A DNA stretch of 49,611 bases from Saprospiraceae bacterium (GTDB taxonomy: Bacteria > Bacteroidota > Bacteroidia > Chitinophagales > Saprospiraceae): positions 1 through 49,611 of the forward strand of contig JADLHT010000042.1 in NCBI GenBank assembly GCA_020848695.1. The letters run 5' to 3'. Shown here one piece after another: positions 46,899-49,611 of this stretch; within the stretch, counting starts at the first letter, position 1; each line of letters opens with the position of its first letter. The translations under genes were made by a program, and so were the position numbers. The notes beneath the pieces are model-generated. The model was not told the DNA's origin and made no database searches. It worked only from the letters and a program-made list of their open reading frames with translations.

Positions 46899-49172
46899 AT
46901 GGAAAATCTTGTTTATATTCTACCGGTATTTGGGATAATCGGACTACTTTATATGGCTTATTTATATTCTTGGGTCTCTAAGCAAGATCCAGGTTCAGAT
47001 AAGATGAAGTCTATTTCTAATAGTATTGCAGATGGTGCAATGTCTTTTCTCAAAGCGGAATATCGGGTACTTGCCATATTTGTAGTTATAGCTGGTACGC
47101 TACTAGGAGTATTAAGTACACAGGTTGCAACGACGCATTGGTTAATTGTAATTGCTTTTGTTTTAGGAGCTGTTTTTTCCATTACGGCTGGATACATAGG
47201 CATGAAAATAGCAACTAAAGCTAATGTTAGAACAACGCAAGCGGCAAGAACCAGCTTGAGTAAAGCTCTTGAAGTTAGTTTTAAAGGGGGAACCGTAATG
47301 GGACTTGGAGTAGCTGGATTGGCAGTATTAGGCTTAAGTGCCCTATTTGCATTTTTCTTCAATTATTTTATGGATGGGCAATGGGGCTCGGCAATGATTA
47401 AAGGTGCCAGTCTTGATGGTTATAAAGCGATGAGTGTTATTCTCGAAGTTCTTGCAGGATTCTCTGTAGGTGCTGAATCCATTGCATTATTTGCAAGGGT
47501 AGGTGGTGGAATTTACACCAAGGCGGCTGACGTTGGAGCAGATCTTGTAGGAAAAGTTGAGGCAGGTATTCCTGAAGATGATCCGAGAAATCCAGCAACC
47601 ATTGCTGATAATGTCGGTGACAATGTTGGTGACGTTGCAGGAATGGGAGCTGACCTTTTTGGATCTTATGTTGCAACAGTTCTGGCTGCCATGGTCCTCG
47701 GTAATTATGTAATTAGAGATATGGGCGGTAGTATCAGTGATAGCTTTCTGGGGCTAGGACCTATACTTTTACCCATTGTAATTGCTGGTGTTGGTATAAT
47801 ATTTTCAATTGTTGGATCTTTCTTTGTAAGAATAAATTCTGAAAATGCTAAGGAATCACAGGTTCAGAAAGCATTAAATATGGGGAATTGGAGTTCAATC
47901 GTACTAACAGCTATCGCTTGCTATTTTTTAATCAATTGGATGCTGCCTTCCGATATGAAGATGAATTTTTTCGGAAGAGGACTGGTAAATGTTTCACAAA
48001 GTGATATTTTTATTGCCGTAGTTGTAGGACTTATCGTAGGTGGAGTTATTTCTTGGATGACGGAGTTATTTACAGGACTTGGAAAGGGTCCGGTCAATGA
48101 CATAGTTCGAAAATCCGGGACTGGTGCAGCAACCAATATAATTGGTGGATTGAGTAATGGGATGTTGAGCACTGCAGGACCGGTGATTCTTTTTGCCATA
48201 GCAATATATGTATCATACTCCTTCGCCGGATTTTATGGAGTTGCAATCGCAGCATCAGCAATGATGGCTACTACTGCCATGCAATTGGCAATTGACGCCT
48301 TTGGACCAATTGCAGATAATGCCGGTGGAATTGCTGAAATGAGTGAACTTCCTAAAGAGGTTCGTGTAAAAACGGATATTTTAGATTCTGTTGGTAACAC
48401 AACTGCAGCAATAGGAAAGGGATTTGCTATTGCATCTGCAGCTCTAACAGCTTTAGGTCTATTTGCTGCTTATGTTACTTTTACCGGAATTGATGGGATA
48501 AATATTTTTAAAGCAGATGTACTTGCAGCATTATTTGTCGGTGGTATGGTGCCTGTTGTTTTTTCTGCCTTAGCTATGAGATCTGTTGGAAAAGCAGCAA
48601 TGGATATGGTTAACGAAGTAAGAAGACAATTCAGAGAGATTCCTGGAATAATGGATGGTACCGGCAAACCTGATTATAGCAAGTGTGTTGAAATCTCTAC
48701 CCAAGCGGCTTTAAGAGAGATGATGTTGCCCGGAATTATAACAATATCTGCTCCTTTGCTTATTGGTTTTCTAATGGGACCTGAAGCACTTGGTTCCTAT
48801 ATGGCTGGAGTTTGTGTTAGTGGTGTTGTATGGGCAATCTTCCAAAACAATGCAGGTGGTGCTTGGGATAATGCCAAGAAATCTTTTGAAGCCGGTGCTG
48901 ACATCAATGGAACTCTGTATTACAAAGGATCAGAACCTCATAAAGCAGCGGTTATCGGTGACACCGTAGGAGATCCATTTAAAGATACTTCCGGACCTTC
49001 AATGAATATATTAATCAAGTTAACCTGTCTTGTCGGTTTAACTATAGCACCCATATTGGGAGAAATGTATGGCGCAGGACATGGAATGAAATCAGATGAT
49101 GCTCAGAAAGAAATATTAATTGGACAGAAAGGAACGTCAGAAACTTTTCAAACAGAAACGCAAACTAAATAA
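46899..49172 (+). CDS. hppA: Ion-translocating membrane pyrophosphatase
   Basis: The 757-residue protein, with about 16 membrane segments, hydrolyses cytoplasmic PPi and pumps H+ and/or Na+. The signature GADLVGKVEAGIPEDDPRNPATIADN (DDPRNP from D227) and DNVGDVAGMGADLF form the Mg-PPi site, with further Asp-rich motifs near the C-terminus (GDTVGDPFKDTSGPSMNIL). The K+-dependence site reads GNTTAAIGKG with Ala503 and Gly506, as in K+-dependent enzymes, not the Lys of K+-independent ones. The usual Glu of DLFESY is Gly255 (DLFGSY) and no Glu is found four residues on (Ala259); instead TM5 has GAES with Glu193. Ion specificity therefore cannot be assigned simply. A good promoter and terminator flank it. 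Confidence 0.95.
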   Translation: MENLVYILPVFGIIGLLYMAYLYSWVSKQDPGSDKMKSISNSIADGAMSFLKAEYRVLAIFVVIAGTLLGVLSTQVATTHWLIVIAFVLGAVFSITAGYIGMKIATKANVRTTQAARTSLSKALEVSFKGGTVMGLGVAGLAVLGLSALFAFFFNYFMDGQWGSAMIKGASLDGYKAMSVILEVLAGFSVGAESIALFARVGGGIYTKAADVGADLVGKVEAGIPEDDPRNPATIADNVGDNVGDVAGMGADLFGSYVATVLAAMVLGNYVIRDMGGSISDSFLGLGPILLPIVIAGVGIIFSIVGSFFVRINSENAKESQVQKALNMGNWSSIVLTAIACYFLINWMLPSDMKMNFFGRGLVNVSQSDIFIAVVVGLIVGGVISWMTELFTGLGKGPVNDIVRKSGTGAATNIIGGLSNGMLSTAGPVILFAIAIYVSYSFAGFYGVAIAASAMMATTAMQLAIDAFGPIADNAGGIAEMSELPKEVRVKTDILDSVGNTTAAIGKGFAIASAALTALGLFAAYVTFTGIDGINIFKADVLAALFVGGMVPVVFSALAMRSVGKAAMDMVNEVRRQFREIPGIMDGTGKPDYSKCVEISTQAALREMMLPGIITISAPLLIGFLMGPEALGSYMAGVCVSGVVWAIFQNNAGGAWDNAKKSFEAGADINGTLYYKGSEPHKAAVIGDTVGDPFKDTSGPSMNILIKLTCLVGLTIAPILGEMYGAGHGMKSDDAQKEILIGQKGTSETFQTETQTK

Positions 49173-49181
49173 ATTTTACAG

Positions 49182-49222
49182 TTATAAAAAAACGGTCTTT
49201 GATTAAGGTCGTTTTTTTATAA
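49182..49222 (+). terminator. Rho-independent terminator of hppA
   Basis: A perfect 13-bp outer inverted repeat (TTATAAAAAAACG and CGTTTTTTTATAA) continues inward through wobble pairs (GTCTT with AAGGT) to a short loop, followed by T-rich sequence. It starts 10 bases after the hppA stop codon. It is symmetric and may work in both directions. Confidence 0.85.
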
Positions 49223-49611
49223 CTTGTTTCTACTTTGGCTTTTTCCTAAATTGCAGTTTAAATAAGGAACATTCAATTCATTATAAAAAATAATCTGACA
49301 AGCATACTTATTGTTTGCTAAAATCATGGTTATGTTGTCTGGTCTTTCAAATTCGATATGAAGTTCAAGGTTATCATTTTGACTTCATTTTAATATGGCA
49401 AATTTTGGAATAACTATCTTAACATTTTGAATTCAATCCAAATCGGATTTAAAGATATTCAATTATAATTCTCATGATCATGATTTAGGCTAATTCGGTA
49501 AAAGAATAGATTTGATTTTTGATTTTTGATTTTCAGAATAAAATTCTGTCTTTAGAATAGCAAAACGATATTGCCAAACAATTTGAGTGTTAATAAAGTG
49601 TGGAAAACTCA
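49223..49611. other. Non-coding tail of the window
   Basis: The last 389 bases contain no frame I can support and no RNA gene I recognise. The only local feature is a short run of three GATTTTT-type units at 49514-49533. A gene could begin beyond the window edge. Confidence 0.4.

Noticed and set aside
49514-49533. GATTTTT tandem units as a phase-variable or regulatory repeat
   Set aside because: Only three units, in AT-rich non-coding DNA without an adjacent gene in the window.

Overview
The window looks like a chromosomal segment of a free-living member of the phylum Bacteroidota, quite possibly a Saprospiria-like lineage, although no rRNA or other marker here fixes the class. The evidence is visibly AT-rich DNA, several secreted proteins with type IX secretion (T9SS) C-terminal sorting domains, an ECF sigma / FecR / STN-TonB receptor cassette, an epsilon subunit of ATP synthase without its C-terminal helical domain, start sites without recognisable Shine-Dalgarno sequences, and several good matches to the Bacteroidota promoter (TTG, 18-21 nt, TAnnTTTG). 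I see no tRNA, rRNA or CRISPR array.

Layout. 1-5400 is the accessory part: three tandem copies of a GTGGGTACC motif typical of an IS21-like element end, a secreted beta-propeller-like T9SS protein, and the remains of a type I restriction-modification operon (intact hsdM, intact rhuM, hsdS cut down to its N-terminus, no hsdR). 5400-8400 holds two divergent APC-family amino acid permeases. 8500-18000 is mostly housekeeping: pheT, a PsbP/DUF1795-like exported protein, a DinB-fold protein, a group II PLP decarboxylase, recQ, aroQ and a GT4 glycosyltransferase. 17973-18542 is a 570-base non-coding stretch with three long hairpins. 18543-23502 is a probable surface-signalling unit: a lipoprotein built of two tandem copies of a paired YVFP repeat, divergent from an ECF sigma factor, FecR-type anti-sigma factor and TonB receptor.

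23560-28173 carries an AIM24-family protein, a small outer-membrane barrel, a strong terminator that overlaps the 3' end of a convergent CoA-binding gene, a GT2 glycosyltransferase, and atpC-atpD. 28261-32900 is a run of poorly known genes (unknown 441-residue protein, NTF2-like protein, TPR lipoprotein, SPFH protein, unknown lipoprotein). RNase R follows, then a minus-strand block of exported proteins: a reprolysin-like metalloprotease with SprB repeats and T9SS tail, a 928-residue PKD adhesin-like protein, a YCF48-like lipoprotein and a small exported protein. A CvpA gene abutting a small HExxH membrane protein, a TPR/PstS-like pair and the membrane pyrophosphatase gene hppA, with a clear promoter and terminator, close the window.

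The most interesting points are the YVFP-repeat lipoprotein next to the sigma/anti-sigma/TonB cassette, the structured non-coding region beside it, the broken restriction operon whose specificity gene carries an in-frame palindromic repeat, the tiny HExxH membrane protein behind cvpA, and an unusual position of the membrane glutamate in the pyrophosphatase. All functional calls rest on reading the sequence; no database search was run.
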